From: Limnanthes douglasii subsp. nivea
Lineage: Eukaryota; Streptophyta; Magnoliopsida; Brassicales; Limnanthaceae
Assembly: GCA_036936605.1 (NCBI GenBank)
Contig: JAUPFV010000005.1
Coordinates: forward strand, 126,474,453-126,538,452
Length of the DNA: 64,000 bases
Direction: 5' to 3'
A program made the position numbers and the translations under genes. Shown here piece by piece: positions 31,617-45,079 of this stretch (positions are counted from its first letter, which is position 1; each line of letters starts with the position of its first letter). The notes below the pieces were generated by a model. The model searched no databases. It was given only the letters and a program-made list of their open reading frames with translations, and was not told where the DNA came from.

Positions 31617-31627
31617 CTCTGATACCA
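31617..31627 (-). other. Possible Copia primer site remnant, unit 1
   Basis: On the minus strand TGGTATCAGAG, the common Copia primer site complementary to initiator methionine tRNA. It would mark an LTR end at about 31635 with an LTR extending to higher coordinates, but no second LTR or coding remnant is visible. It is repeated in units 2 and 3. Confidence 0.35.
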
Positions 31628-32571
31628 TTCGGTATGATTCAAATACTTGAATCATAAACTTAAACATGAATAAATCTCTAAAGTAGTTTTAGTTATTTCT
31701 CTAAATTCATAATTAGAAATCTTACGAGAAGAAAACATAATATTTTCTTATCTTCGGCCTTCTTTCCTTTATGATCTTCTGGATATGAACTTCTCTTAGA
31801 ACACCACAAATTAATATACTACATGCAACACTCCTTATTGTTTTACTTCACTGAATATCTGGATTTGACTTTAAGATATAATTTTATAACATAAAATAAC
31901 CAAGTTTCCTTTTAGTTGTGCTGTGAAGCTATGCATACTGTTGTGCCTAAAAATACTATTTAACTTAAGATACTAATTTAGCTCTAACTTTAGTCATATA
32001 TTTTAATTAAGTTGTTATGATGAGAGACCATAATCTTGACTATTTATATATTTATAAATTATTCTGTAAATTTTATAATTTAGATTTAAATGTCAATGTT
32101 CGAATTCAATCCTTCACATAATCCGAATTTGACATGGTCTCCACGCAACTAACTTTATAAACGATTTTCATCTATTAGTATGATAAATATTTATATGATT
32201 ACTTATCAATCAAACCATTACTCACTATAATCATTGTATCAGGGAAGTTTAAACATAAACAAGTTTTAACGTCCCTTAAAATATAATAGTTTTTGTTGCA
32301 TCATATTTAATATAATACATTTTAAAAAACAAAATACTAGAAAAAAAGAGTTGCAACTTGTAAAACTAGAAAAAAAGATAAACATAATAACCATTTTGTT
32401 TCAATCTATAAAATTTATAAGTAAGTATTTAATATTAAATATATGTTTAACCTAAAATATATTATTAAACTACTAAAAAACAATATACATGCTACAATAA
32501 CAACAAAATATTTATATCAACAAAATAAATAGTATATAACTAAAATAAATTATCTATATTATATATAAATT

Positions 32572-34179
32572 CAGGGCCGACCCTCCCTTAAGCCACATGA
32601 GGTTGCTGCATTGGCCTCCAATTTTCAAGGGGTCCATTTAAAAAAATAATAGGTTAGGGTTAAGCAGAAATTATCATAGTTCTCTTGTTCATATTTCTTT
32701 TTTTTCTCTATGTGCTTGACAAGATCAAGAGGCACAATTTTTAAGGTATATTTTAATGTTTTTTTTTTCTGTAATCAATTTTTTTTGTCGGCTGTAATGG
32801 ATATATATTATTAATTATTATGTTTTTATATTCTAAATTATTACTATTATTTGATACTAACATGCCTCCGATAAACTGTAGAAAACATACTTTTGGATAA
32901 AAAATAAAATGAAGAATTTGTTAAATGGCAAGGAAACCCTTTTCCCGATGGATCAATGACTTCTAAAAATGACAAAAAATAAATATTTGATTTTGGGTGT
33001 GAGTGCAGAAATATCCACACATCAAATAAGAAGAGTCATTTGTTCTCTACAGTTGATATCAAAAGTACAATCAAGAATTATCAAAAAATACATTGTATTG
33101 TGAATATTCTCAATAATCATCCTTTTGATCTGATCTATAATATTTACATCTTCTTCACCATTCTCACAAAAACCATTCTCAATTCTATTTTCATTGATTT
33201 CATCTTCGAAAATCGCAGATCTTGTTACGAACTTAAGCATAGGACAAGGCTATGACAATGGAGAAAATATAAAGGGAAATATAAAGGGGTGCAAAGTATA
33301 TTACTTGAAATTAATCCAAGAGCATGTTATACTCCATGTCGATGTTATAGCCTTAATCTAGTTCTTTTGACTTCCTCATCTGCAAAAACGGTGTCTTTTT
33401 TAGGATTGTCGACGTATTTATTATCTATTTTCAGTTTCAACTAAGAATGCAGATATATTCACGGAGATGGTGAATGGTATAACACTTAAACCATTATCAC
33501 AAAATCATTGGAGAATCTGATTGACAGTGTGAAGCCTATAAGATTCCAAGGTCCAAAAATCCGAGAAGCTTTATTCTATCTAACTGAAAATAGTGATATT
33601 CCAATAAATATAAGTGAAGCTGAATGTCTTGCTAAAAGTGAAACACATGGAATTGGAAGGTTTAATTTCTTGTTTGGAATGATTATTTGGCATGAGCTTC
33701 TTTTTTATTTTAGCATAGTAAGCAAGACGTTACAGTAATAAGACATGGACAATGGTGTTGCTATTTTCCAATTAAGAGGCTTCTCTCATTTTTAACAGAA
33801 TATAGAGAAACAGGTTTTGAGAAAGCAAGAGTGTTTGTGAAATTATAAATAAATTTGCGGAAAGAAAATTATGGATGAATTTGAGAAAGCAAGAGTTGAG
33901 TTATGGAGTTATCATTAAGAGGGCTTCTCAATGATATCTATTGAGAATGATATGATTGATAATCTCGATTATGAGAAACTTATGGATGAATTTCCGGAAA
34001 CAAAAGCTAGAAGACTTGTTTTTCAGAAATAATTTTTATTATCTTATTATGGATTGTAAAATATGTATAATTTTATTGTTGGTGCGACAAAAAAATTTGT
34101 TTTTGTTAATTTCTAAATTATTTCGTAGGGCCCCGTTTTTTAAATGCATTAGGCCTCATAAATCACCGGACCGACACCG
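32572..34179 (+). mobile_element. Dead hAT transposon, unit 1
   Basis: 1608 bp with imperfect inverted ends (cagggccgaccct... and ...ggaccgacaccg) flanked by the perfect 8-bp duplication tataaatt (32564-32571 and 34180-34187), the hAT signature length. Inside are transposase fragments: MENLIDSVKPIRFQGPKIRE (33508), SEAECLAKSETHGIG, FLFGMIIWHELLFYFSIVSK, and near 33930-34030 SIENDMIDNLDYEKLMDEF, as in the C-terminal region of plant hAT transposases related to zinc-finger MYM-type proteins. Frames are broken and much of the catalytic region is missing, so the element is non-autonomous. Confidence 0.88.
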
Positions 34180-34499
34180 TATAAATTCATATAAAAATTG
34201 AAACCATATATAAAAAACTCTACAAATTTTTTAGTAGTTGAATATATCAAAAACTAAAACGTTTTTAAAATTATATGCTCATACCGTATTTACAAAATTT
34301 ATTAACAAACTACTATTCAAAATTTTAAATATGAATATTAATTATATTTTCAAAATATTAAAAAATTATCAAAACTATGTCCCAAAACAAAATAAATAAA
34401 ATTGTAATATCATTTATTAAATTAGAAAAATAAATCAATGATTTTTTTTATAATCACGATACAATTTATTGATATATATTAATAGAATAAATATTAAAA

Positions 34500-34740
34500 G
34501 ATGTACATTAAACTTTTCATTGCTGTAAAATTAAATGTGACAACGCGAAAATATATATAATCTATTTATACATTAAAAAATATAAAAAATAGTTATGAGA
34601 TTGTTAAAAATTATATATTAGATGCAATCATCAATATTAAGACTATACTCTATTTCAATGGTAAAGTGGTTTTGTATCATTCTTAATTTTTATTTTAGTA
34701 TGCAAGGTAAACAGATTAAAAAATAGTTTATATTAATTAA
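34500..34740. repeat. Dispersed repeat, copy c
   Basis: It starts gatgtacattaaacttttca and aligns with copies a and b, through taaagtggttttgtatcatt. It lies about 320 bp beyond the hAT element. Confidence 0.65.
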
Positions 34741-34986
34741 TGGATATTCCCTTGCTACATGCATAAAAGTAACAATATAGAAGTATTCCCTAAACAAGTT
34801 CAAAGTGGTCATACAACAAATAGTAAAATCCTTATAAAAAATAATGGCAGTAGAGTCCATGTATATAAAAAATAGAGGTAGCTAAGTGATTATGCAACCG
34901 AAGACCAACTAGAGCGAAGACCACCAAAGATCGTAACACCAGACATGCAAAAGAAAACAAAAACAAGAGAAAAAAACAAGTTTAAG

Positions 34987-35356
34987 TTAGTTTGTGTATA
35001 TTTTTAAGGCGAAAGGATCTTCGTATAGTGAAATCTGTAGCGAAAGCCGTTTAGGATCCTCTTGAATATAGTAGACTAGAGTGATGCCAAGTTGGAGAAA
35101 ATGTGTGCATTCCTCACTTGGCACAAGTGGTACACCACCGCACGAAAAGACGCACATAAGAGGTTCCCAAGACCAGTTGTGCTTGGTGTCGAGGCGTTGA
35201 CCGCTTGTAGCCAACTAAACAGCCGTTAAAAGAGAGCGGAAACTTGAGCTTCCTGGTCTCTACCAGGTTAAGTGGACATACCAGGTGACTGGAAGATTCC
35301 ATGGAAATGTTACAAATAACACATTTTGAGACAACTTTACAAAGGACATATTCCAC
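34987..35356 (-). pseudogene. Possible LINE zinc-binding tail fragment, unit 1
   Basis: A minus-strand reading gives KCVICNISMESSSHLVCPLN followed by a Trp-poor tail. The CxxC...HLxxCP pattern resembles the zinc-binding region after RT in plant LINEs, but no RT flanks it and the match is short. The reading passes through two overlapping frames. Copies lie at 43098-43467 and 51210-51579. Confidence 0.25.
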
Positions 35357-36194
35357 AACCGACTAATGACTTACTTTCATCAGAAATCCCTATTCTGCAA
35401 GTAAATATCATTTTATGTATTCATAACAACTCATTTATGATTTGTTTTAAAACAATCAATGAATGTGATTCATACAACTATGTTTACACATCAGATTGAT
35501 ATTCAAGTCGTGAATGTTGGGACTAAGTTCAATTTTTTCAATAACTTATAAACATATCTACAAAAGGTACATTGCTATTCATTTTCCCCTTGATAGTATT
35601 CATCTATTTTATATGTGTGTAATGTGCAACCTTCATAATTTATAATGTACTTGTTGTTAGATCATAAAGGTTTGAACATCTTATGTTAGATGTTAATTTG
35701 ATAACTTATGATGACCGCTTCAACTTGTGTTGATTTTCTGGGTATGGTTGGACTTCTAATAATTTGTTATCGATCCTAATTTATTTTCATGTCATACGAT
35801 CTACTACATCAAGTACATAATCGAGCAAAAAGTTTGTACATTGATCAATAAATTCCTCCATGTATTGATGAAACAATTCACTTCAAGTAACTCATGGTAA
35901 AGATCTTATATTTACTCTGCAACTTATAATCATGAAGAGTAATAGCGATGAATTATCAATTAATATATTATAATTAAGTCTAAGTTGATGTATCAATATT
36001 AGTATTTATGTTACTTGGTGGTAAATAATGTGTTTCAATATTTTTTTATACTAGTAAATAATGCGTTTCAATATTTTTTTATACTTGGTGACAACTATAT
36101 ATTGACAAACATCTAGTTGGTGTGTTTCTAAATAGTGAAATATTAGTTATTAGTTTCAACATGATATGTTTGGATATATATCTTTTTACCAATT

Positions 36195-36540
36195 GTTATT
36201 AGTATTTTTGTACCAATATTAAATATTTAGTTGTTAGTTGCTATGGTACTAAATTATTTAGCTCTCAAGATAAATATTTAGTTGTCACGTTAAATATTTA
36301 GTTGCCATTTTTTATATTTAGCTTTCGTGTTGTAAATTTAGTTGTCACAACAAACATTAGTTGACAAGGTAAACAAATCCTGTCAGGTCACAAATTCACA
36401 TCTCAAGATAAACTAGTTATCAAGATTATAATTTAGTTATCAGATCATAAATTAACTAGCAAGATAAACATTTAACTCTCAACATAAAAATTTAGGTCTT
36501 CAAGATAAACATTTAATCGTAGTTAACTTCATACATATTT
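36195..36540. repeat. Degenerate short tandem repeat, unit 1
   Basis: More than ten imperfect copies of a 20-25-bp motif of the form aaatatttagttgtcac or agataaacatttaactctca. It is repeated in units 2 and 3 at 44306-44651 and 52418-52763. Confidence 0.6.
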
Positions 36541-36571
36541 AGTTGTTTCTTCATATATAAAGAGGCTTTGA

Positions 36572-36968
36572 GCGGTAACTCGTCCTTGGACTATCGAATT
36601 TAGTGACAGATAGTTCATAGACTTTCAAAAGTCCGTTAGTAGTCCATTTACTATCCAGTTTAGACAAAGTAGTTCACGTGCGTTTGTTGACTATCGATTT
36701 TTTGTGATATATAGTCTTTCAACTATTCATATTCGATAAAGTTAGTCCTTTGATTTTTTATTTTTGATAAACTTAGTGTCCTTAATAAACATGTGTGTAT
36801 GAGAACTAACTTTATCCAAAATGGATAGTTCATGTACTACAAGCGAACTTTTGAAAGTCCAAAAACTATATGTCACCAAAATGGATAGTCCAGTTACTAC
36901 CAACAGACTTATGAAAATCCAGGGACAATATATTCACTAAAATCAATAGTCTATGGACGATTTACTGT
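36572..36968. mobile_element. Fold-back MITE, unit 1
   Basis: The left arm gcggtaactcgtccttggac and the reverse complement of the right arm acagtaaatcgtccatagac pair imperfectly, and the pairing continues inward for at least 90 bp, through blocks such as aaagtccgttagtagtcc. The whole 397-bp element could form a long hairpin. No coding capacity and no clear target duplication. Confidence 0.7.
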
Positions 36969-36996
36969 TTAAAACCTATACAAGATCATACATTTT

Positions 36997-37159
36997 GTTA
37001 GTGTCTATCATTAATCCATTCATATAATTTTATACTAAAAAATAAGAGTAGGTTAGTGTCTATAATTAATTTATTCATATAATTTTATACTAAAAAGAAG
37101 AGTAGGTTAGTGTCTATAATTAATTTATTCATATAATTTTATACTAAAAATAAGAGTAG
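36997..37159. repeat. Three-copy 54/55-bp minisatellite, unit 1
   Basis: Three direct copies beginning gttagtgtctataattaatt at 36997, 37052 and 37106, each ending aataagagtag or aagagtag. They lie just outside the fold-back element. Copies occur in the other units at 45108-45270 and 53220-53382. Confidence 0.88.
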
Positions 37160-38533
37160 ATATAATCTTCTATTTTTATGATGTTTTGTTAGATTTTTGT
37201 GTATGCTAGAAGATGTAGTTTTAAATTTTTATTACGGCTCAAAATTATGTGCGTATGTAAACATGGTTCAAATGATATTACCGTGTTCTATCTCCAAATA
37301 TCTTGTTAAAATGGAAAATCATAGTTTTATAGTTTTCACTATCTAATAAAAGTAGATTTTGTATGTTATTGTAAAGTAGAAACCAACGTTTCAAAGAGCA
37401 AGTAAAATTATAGCATCAAATCTCATATCGTAACATAATTTTAAATAACTTGGACGGTGATGTGATATGTATTGCGTTGATGGCGGAAATGTAAATTTGA
37501 CTTTAAAGTAGTTTTCTAATAATATAATTTAACTTTAATAGTATGTGATAGCACAAGATTGCCATTACCATCCGGCTAGAAAATATTTTCAGAGTTACTA
37601 GTTTATTTCTCAATAGAAAATTATACAAATTACTGGGTCCACATATTACTTCATTGTAATATAATTCTGTAAAAAACAAAATTGGCTCTTCGACTATTAT
37701 GATTCATTCTTTTTACGCTAATGAAAAGTCGGAAAGTTCCACAAGGTGATATTAAAATATAATTAAAAATAGAGAGAAGTTTTGTTAAAGAAGAGGAAGA
37801 AAATAGTTAGATTTTAATGTAATTCATTCTTTGGGTATTAGATTAGTTTTAGAGAGAAGTTTGGTTGGAGAAGAGGAAATTTTTTTTTAGATTTTTGGTC
37901 CGAAACTTGGATTTATATAATAGGTAAAATTGTCATTTTACATAAAATAAAATAAAAGGTTTGATTTAAGGTCCCATTATAGCCGAATGAGGTCTAGATA
38001 TAGCATTGCCCTATATAAAATTATTAAAACTAAGCACCGAATCAAAATAAATAAAATTATAATATGGTTTATTAAATTAAAATTTTTAAAATAATTAATT
38101 CTCTTTTTATAATTATATATAATTTATTTAATATAAGAATAGAATAGATATTAAAGGACATACATTAAACTTCTCATTCGTGTAAAATTAAATGTGGCAT
38201 CGTGAAAATATATAATATATTGATACATTAAAAAGATATGAAAAGTAATTTATAAATTATATATTGTATTAGATGTAACCATCAATGCTAAAACTATGTT
38301 CGGTTTCAAGGGTAAAATGGTCTTGTATCATTTTTAATTTTTCTTTTAGTATAAAAAGTAATTAGATTAAAAATAAAAATGTTTGCTTACATTAAAATTT
38401 TACATTGAACTTTTCAATCGTGTAAAATTAAATGTGTCAACGCAAAAATATAAGTATATTATGGATTGATATATTAAAAAAAATAAAAAATAGTATGAGA
38501 TTGTTAGCAATTATATATTATATTAGATCTAAT

Positions 38534-38662
38534 CGGATTTAATTTGCTTTTAAGAGGTAGCCGAGTTGGTTGAGTAAGACTTGTGACCGAAGGTTATGAG
38601 TCTGAGGGATTATCGTGTGCGCATTCATTACACTCTCGGTAGCGGCTGCGGGTTCCCTCCGA
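38534..38662 (+). mobile_element. SINE-like insert, unit 2
   Basis: The same insert and 12-bp duplication as at 30422, present because the whole unit was duplicated. Confidence 0.55.
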
Positions 38663-40683
38663 ATTAGATCTAATTAGACTATGTCCTGTTTCATTGGAAG
38701 GTGATTTTGTATCATTGTTAATTTTTCTTTTAGTATGAATAATAAATATATTAAAATAAAAAAGTGTGTTTACATTAATCATGAGACATTTTTTTGCTAC
38801 ATGAATAAAAATAATGTGATGTATGAGTTTGAAAAAAAATCATTGTTGATCAATTTTTAATCGACTTAGTTCGGAAGTAATCTCCTTTGATATATTTCCT
38901 TATTTCGATTAAATATGAACGGTTCACATTGGCAATTTTTTTCATTGTCAATTATATCAAATATTAACCTTTATTTGTGATGGTAATAATATCATTAATT
39001 ATGAACCCCGTCAAAATCTTAAGTAAATCAATTAACCAAACATTACTTATCAAAGTCAATACTACAAAATCATGAAATGTGCATAGCACATAAACACCAA
39101 ACAATCATACAAGTAGACTCAAGATATCAACTGTGCATAGCACATAAACACCAAACAATCATACAAGTAGACTCAAGATATCAACTAACATGTGGTCTAA
39201 TTGAAAGAATGACCTATATAGGTGTCACATACCGCACAAAACTACAACAAGGGCTTTTATTTGTAGCAAAAATAACATCTATATGATAGCCAAAACGTGG
39301 ACTAGGGTTCTTCAAGTTGTCGACACGGTAATCATAAGGGTAGGCCACAATAACAACAACAACAAAACTGAGGTTTACCGCAAAAACTATCAAGAGGTGT
39401 GCGGTAAAAAGACCATTGTTGTTTCGGATTTGATATCGGTATAATATTCAGTGGCAATACTCCTTTGTCAAGGTGACGCGATCCCAAATCGACAACAAAA
39501 ACCCTAAGTTTCTTCGAGAACGATACTTAATTGATTTTACACATAATCTAACATGTTTTAATCCTTGATTAATCAAAATAAAATGTGATTTAAAAGTATG
39601 TATCACGTACTTTTACCAAATCAATCAACATTTAAACCCACACAGGGATTCTTTAGCGAAACAAAATCTCATGCTTATCATATTTAATTTAAGAATATAA
39701 AACGAAATGTTTGACCTTACAGGGATAACTCTGATACCATTCGGTATGATTCAAATACTTGAATCATAAACTTAAACATGAATAAATCTCTAAAGTAGTT
39801 TTAGTTATTTCTCTAAATTCATAATTAGAAATCTTACGAGAAGAAAACATAATATTTTCTTATCTTCGGCCTTCTTTCCTTTATGATCTTCTGGATATGA
39901 ACTTCTCTTAGAACACCACAAATTAATATACTACATGCAACACTCCTTATTGTTTTACTTCACTGAATATCTGGATTTGACTTTAAGATATAATTTTATA
40001 ACATAAAATAACCAAGTTTCCTTTTAGTTGTGCTGTGAAGCTATGCATACTGTTGTGCCTAAAAATACTATTTAACTTAAGATACTAATTTAGCTCTAAC
40101 TTTAGTCATATATTTTAATTAAGTTGTTATGATGAGAGACCATAATCTTGACTATTTATATATTTATAAATTATTCTGTAAATTTTATAATTTAGATTTA
40201 AATGTCAATGTTCGAATTCAATCCTTCACATAATCCGAATTTGACATGGTCTCCACGCAACTAAATTTATAAACGATTTTCATCTATTAGTATGATAAAT
40301 ATTTATATGATTACTTATCAATCAAACCATTACTCACTATAATCATTGTATCAGGGAAGTTTAAACATAAACAAGTTTTAACGTCCCTTAAAATATAATA
40401 GTTTTTGTTGCATCATATTTAATATAATACATTTTAAAAAACAAAATACTAGAAAAAAAGAGTTGCAACTTGTAAAACTAGAAAAAAAGATAAACATAAT
40501 AACCATTTTGTTTCAATCTATAAAATTTATAAGTAAGTATTTAATATTAAATATATGTTTAACCTAAAATATATTATTAAACTACTAAAAAACAATATAC
40601 ATGCTACAATAACAACAAAATATTTATATCAACAAAATAAATAGTATATAACTAAAATAAATTATCTATATTATATATAAATT

Positions 40684-42290
40684 CAGGGCCGACCCTCCCT
40701 TAAGCCACATGAGGTTGCTGCATTGGCCTCCAATTTTCAAGGGGTCCATTTAAAAAAATAATAGGTTAGGGTTAAGCAGAAATTATCATAGTTCTCTTGT
40801 TCATATTTCTTTTTTTTCTCTATGTGCTTGACAAGATCAAGAGACACAATTTTTAAGGTATATTTTAATGTTTTTTTTTCTGTAATCAATTTTTTTTGTC
40901 GGCTGTAATGGATATATATTATTAATTATTATGTTTTTATATTCTAAATTATTACTATTATTTGATACTAACATGCCTCCGATAAACTGTAGAAAACATA
41001 CTTTTGGATAAAAAATAAAATGAAGAATTTGTTAAATGGCAAGGAAACCCTTTTCCCGATGGATCAATGACTTCTAAAAATGACAAAAAATAAATATTTG
41101 ATTTTGGGTGTGAGTGCAGAAATATCCACACATCAAATAAGAAGAGTCATTTGTTCTCTACAGTTGATATCAAAAGTACAATCAAGAATTATCAAAAAAT
41201 ACATTGTATTGTGAATATTCTCAATAATCATCCTTTTGATCTGATCTATAATATTTACATCTTCTTCACCATTCTCACAAAAACCATTCTCAATTCTATT
41301 TTCATTGATTTCATCTTCGAAAATCGCAGATCTTGTTACGAACTTAAGCATAGGACAAGGCTATGACAATGGAGAAAATATAAAGGGAAATATAAAGGGG
41401 TGCAAAGTATATTACTTGAAATTAATCCAAGAGCATGTTATACTCCATGTCGATGTTATAGCCTTAATCTAGTTCTTTTGACTTCCTCATCTGCAAAAAC
41501 GGTGTCTTTTTTAGGATTGTCGACGTATTTATTATCTATTTTCAGTTTCAACTAAGAATGCAGATATATTCACGGAGATGGTGAATGGTATAACACTTAA
41601 ACCATTATCACAAAATCATTGGAGAATCTGATTGACAGTGTGAAGCCTATAAGATTCCAAGGTCCAAAAATCCGAGAAGCTTTATTCTATCTAACTGAAA
41701 ATAGTGATATTCCAATAAATATAAGTGAAGCTGAATGTCTTGCTAAAAGTGAAACACATGGAATTGGAAGGTTTAATTTCTTGTTTGGAATGATTATTTG
41801 GCATGAGCTTCTTTTTTATTTTAGCATAGTAAGCAAGACGTTACAGTAATAAGACATGGACAATGGTGTTGCTATTTTCCAATTAAGAGGCTTCTCTCAT
41901 TTTTAACAGAATATAGAGAAACAGGTTTTGAGAAAGCAAGAGTGTTTGTGAAATTATAAATAAATTTGCGGAAAGAAAATTATGGATGAATTTGAGAAAG
42001 CAAGAGTTGAGTTATGGAGTTATCATTAAGAGGGCTTCTCAATGATATCTATTGAGAATGATATGATTGATAATCTCGATTATGAGAAACTTATGGATGA
42101 ATTTCCGGAAACAAAAGCTAGAAGACTTGTTTTTCAGAAATAATTTTTATTATCTTATTATGGATTGTAAAATATGTATAATTTTATTGTTGGTGCGACA
42201 AAAAAATTTGTTTTTGTTAATTTCTAAATTATTTCGTAGGGCCCCGTTTTTTAAATGCATTAGGCCTCATAAATCACCGGACCGACACCG
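40684..42290 (+). mobile_element. Dead hAT transposon, unit 2
   Basis: A copy of the element at 32572, one base shorter in a T-run, with the same tataaatt flanks. It arose by duplication of the whole unit and not by transposition. Confidence 0.88.
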
Positions 42291-44682
42291 TATAAATTCA
42301 TATAAAAATTGAAACCATATATAAAAAACTCTACAAATTTTTTAGTAGTTGAATATATCAAAAACTAAAACGTTTTTAAAATTATATGCTCATACCGTAT
42401 TTACAAAATTTATTAACAAACTACTATTCAAAATTTTAAATATGAATATTAATTATATTTTCAAAATATTAAAAAATTATCAAAACTATGTCCCAAAACA
42501 AAATAAATAAAATTGTAATATCATTTATTAAATTAGAAAAATAAATCAATGATTTTTTTTATAATCACGATACAATTTATTGATATATATTAATAGAATA
42601 AATATTAAAAGATGTACATTAAACTTTTCATTGCTGTAAAATTAAATGTGACAACGCGAAAATATATATAATCTATTTATACATTAAAAAATATAAAAAA
42701 TAGTTATGAGATTGTTAAAAATTATATATTAGATGCAATCATCAATATTAAGACTATACTCTATTTCAATGGTAAAGTGGTTTTGTATCATTCTTAATTT
42801 TTATTTTAGTATGCAAGGTAAACAGATTAAAAAATAGTTTATATTAATTAATGGATATTCCCTTGCTACATGCATAAAAGTAACAATATAGAAGTATTCC
42901 CTAAACAAGTTCAAAGTGGTCATACAACAAATAGTAAAATCCTTATAAAAAATAATGGCAGTAGAGTCCATGTATATAAAAAATAGAGGTAGCTAAGTGA
43001 TTATGCAACCGAAGACCAACTAGAGCGAAGACCACCAAAGATCGTAACACCAGACATGCAAAAGAAAACAAAAACAAGAGAAAAAAACAAGTTTAAGTTA
43101 GTTTGTGTATATTTTTAAGGCGAAAGGATCTTCGTATAGTGAAATCTGTAGCGAAAGCCGTTTAGGATCCTCTTGAATATAGTAGACTAGAGTGATGCCA
43201 AGTTGGAGAAAATGTGTGCATTCCTCACTTGGCACAAGTGGTACACCACCGCACGAAAAGACGCACATAAGAGGTTCCCAAGACCAGTTGTGCTTGGTGT
43301 CGAGGCGTTGACCGCTTGTAGCCAACTAAACAGCCGTTAAAAGAGAGCGGAAACTTGAGCTTCCTGGTCTCTACCAGGTTAAGTGGACATACCAGGTGAC
43401 TGGAAGATTCCATGGAAATGTTACAAATAACACATTTTGAGACAACTTTACAAAGGACATATTCCACAACCGACTAATGACTTACTTTCATCAGAAATCC
43501 CTATTCTGCAAGTAAATATCATTTTATGTATTCATAACAACTCATTTATGATTTGTTTTAAAACAATCAATGAATGTGATTCATACAACTATGTTTACAC
43601 ATCAGATTGATATTCAAGTCGTGAATGTTGGGACTAAGTTCAATTTTTTCAATAACTTATAAACATATCTACAAAAGGTACATTGCTATTCATTTTCCCC
43701 TTGATAGTATTCATCTATTTTATATGTGTGTAATGTGCAACCTTCATAATTTATAATGTACTTGTTGTTAGATCATAAAGGTTTGAACATCTTATGTTAG
43801 ATGTTAATTTGATAACTTATGATGACCGCTTCAACTTGTGTTGATTTTCTGGGTATGGTTGGACTTCTAATAATTTGTTATCGATCCTAATTTATTTTCA
43901 TGTCATACGATCTACTACATCAAGTACATAATCGAGCAAAAAGTTTGTACATTGATCAATAAATTCCTCCATGTATTGATGAAACAATTCACTTCAAGTA
44001 ACTCATGGTAAAGATCTTATATTTACTCTGCAACTTATAATCATGAAGAGTAATAGCGATGAATTATCAATTAATATATTATAATTAAGTCTAAGTTGAT
44101 GTATCAATATTAGTATTTATGTTACTTGGTGGTAAATAATGTGTTTCAATATTTTTTTATACTAGTAAATAATGCGTTTCAATATTTTTTTATACTTGGT
44201 GACAACTATATATTGACAAACATCTAGTTGGTGTGTTTCTAAATAGTGAAATATTAGTTATTAGTTTCAACATGATATGTTTGGATATATATCTTTTTAC
44301 CAATTGTTATTAGTATTTTTGTACCAATATTAAATATTTAGTTGTTAGTTGCTATGGTACTAAATTATTTAGCTCTCAAGATAAATATTTAGTTGTCACG
44401 TTAAATATTTAGTTGCCATTTTTTATATTTAGCTTTCGTGTTGTAAATTTAGTTGTCACAACAAACATTAGTTGACAAGGTAAACAAATCCTGTCAGGTC
44501 ACAAATTCACATATCAAGATAAACTAGTTATCAAGATTATAATTTAGTTATCAGATCATAAATTAACTAGCAAGATAAACATTTAACTCTCAACATAAAA
44601 ATTTAGGTCTTCAAGATAAACATTTAATCGTAGTTAACTTCATACATATTTAGTTGTTTCTTCATATATAAAGAGGCTTTGA

Positions 44683-45079
44683 GCGGTAACTCGTCCTTGG
44701 ACTATCGAATTTAGTGACAGATAGTTCATAGACTTTCAAAAGTCCGTTAGTAGTCCATTTACTATCCAGTTTAGACAAAGTAGTTCACGTGCGTTTGTTG
44801 ACTATCGATTTTTTGTGATATATAGTCTTTCAACTATTCATATTCGATAAAGTTAGTCCTTTGATTTTTTATTTTTGATAAACTTAGTGTCCTTAATAAA
44901 CATGTGTGTATGAGAACTAACTTTATCCAAAATGGATAGTTCATGTACTACAAGCGAACTTTTGAAAGTCCAAAAACTATATGTCACCAAAATGGATAGT
45001 CCAGTTACTACCAACAGACTTATGAAAATCCAGGGACAATATATTCACTAAAATCAATAGTCTATGGACGATTTACTGT
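44683..45079. mobile_element. Fold-back MITE, unit 2
   Basis: The copy of the 36572 element in the second array unit. Confidence 0.7.

Larger units (their letters stand above)
29441..37552. repeat. Array unit 1
   Basis: First copy, 8112 bp; its features are listed individually below. Private differences found: T at 30837 and T at 31339 (units 2 and 3 have C and G). Between listed elements (30641-30960, 31075-31600, 31640-32560, 35361-36180, 37160-37552) I see only AT-rich DNA without coding signal. Confidence 0.95.

Noticed and set aside
33022..33255. Overlapping plus and minus ORFs inside the hAT element
   Set aside because: They are shadow frames of decayed transposase sequence; no start context or full domain.
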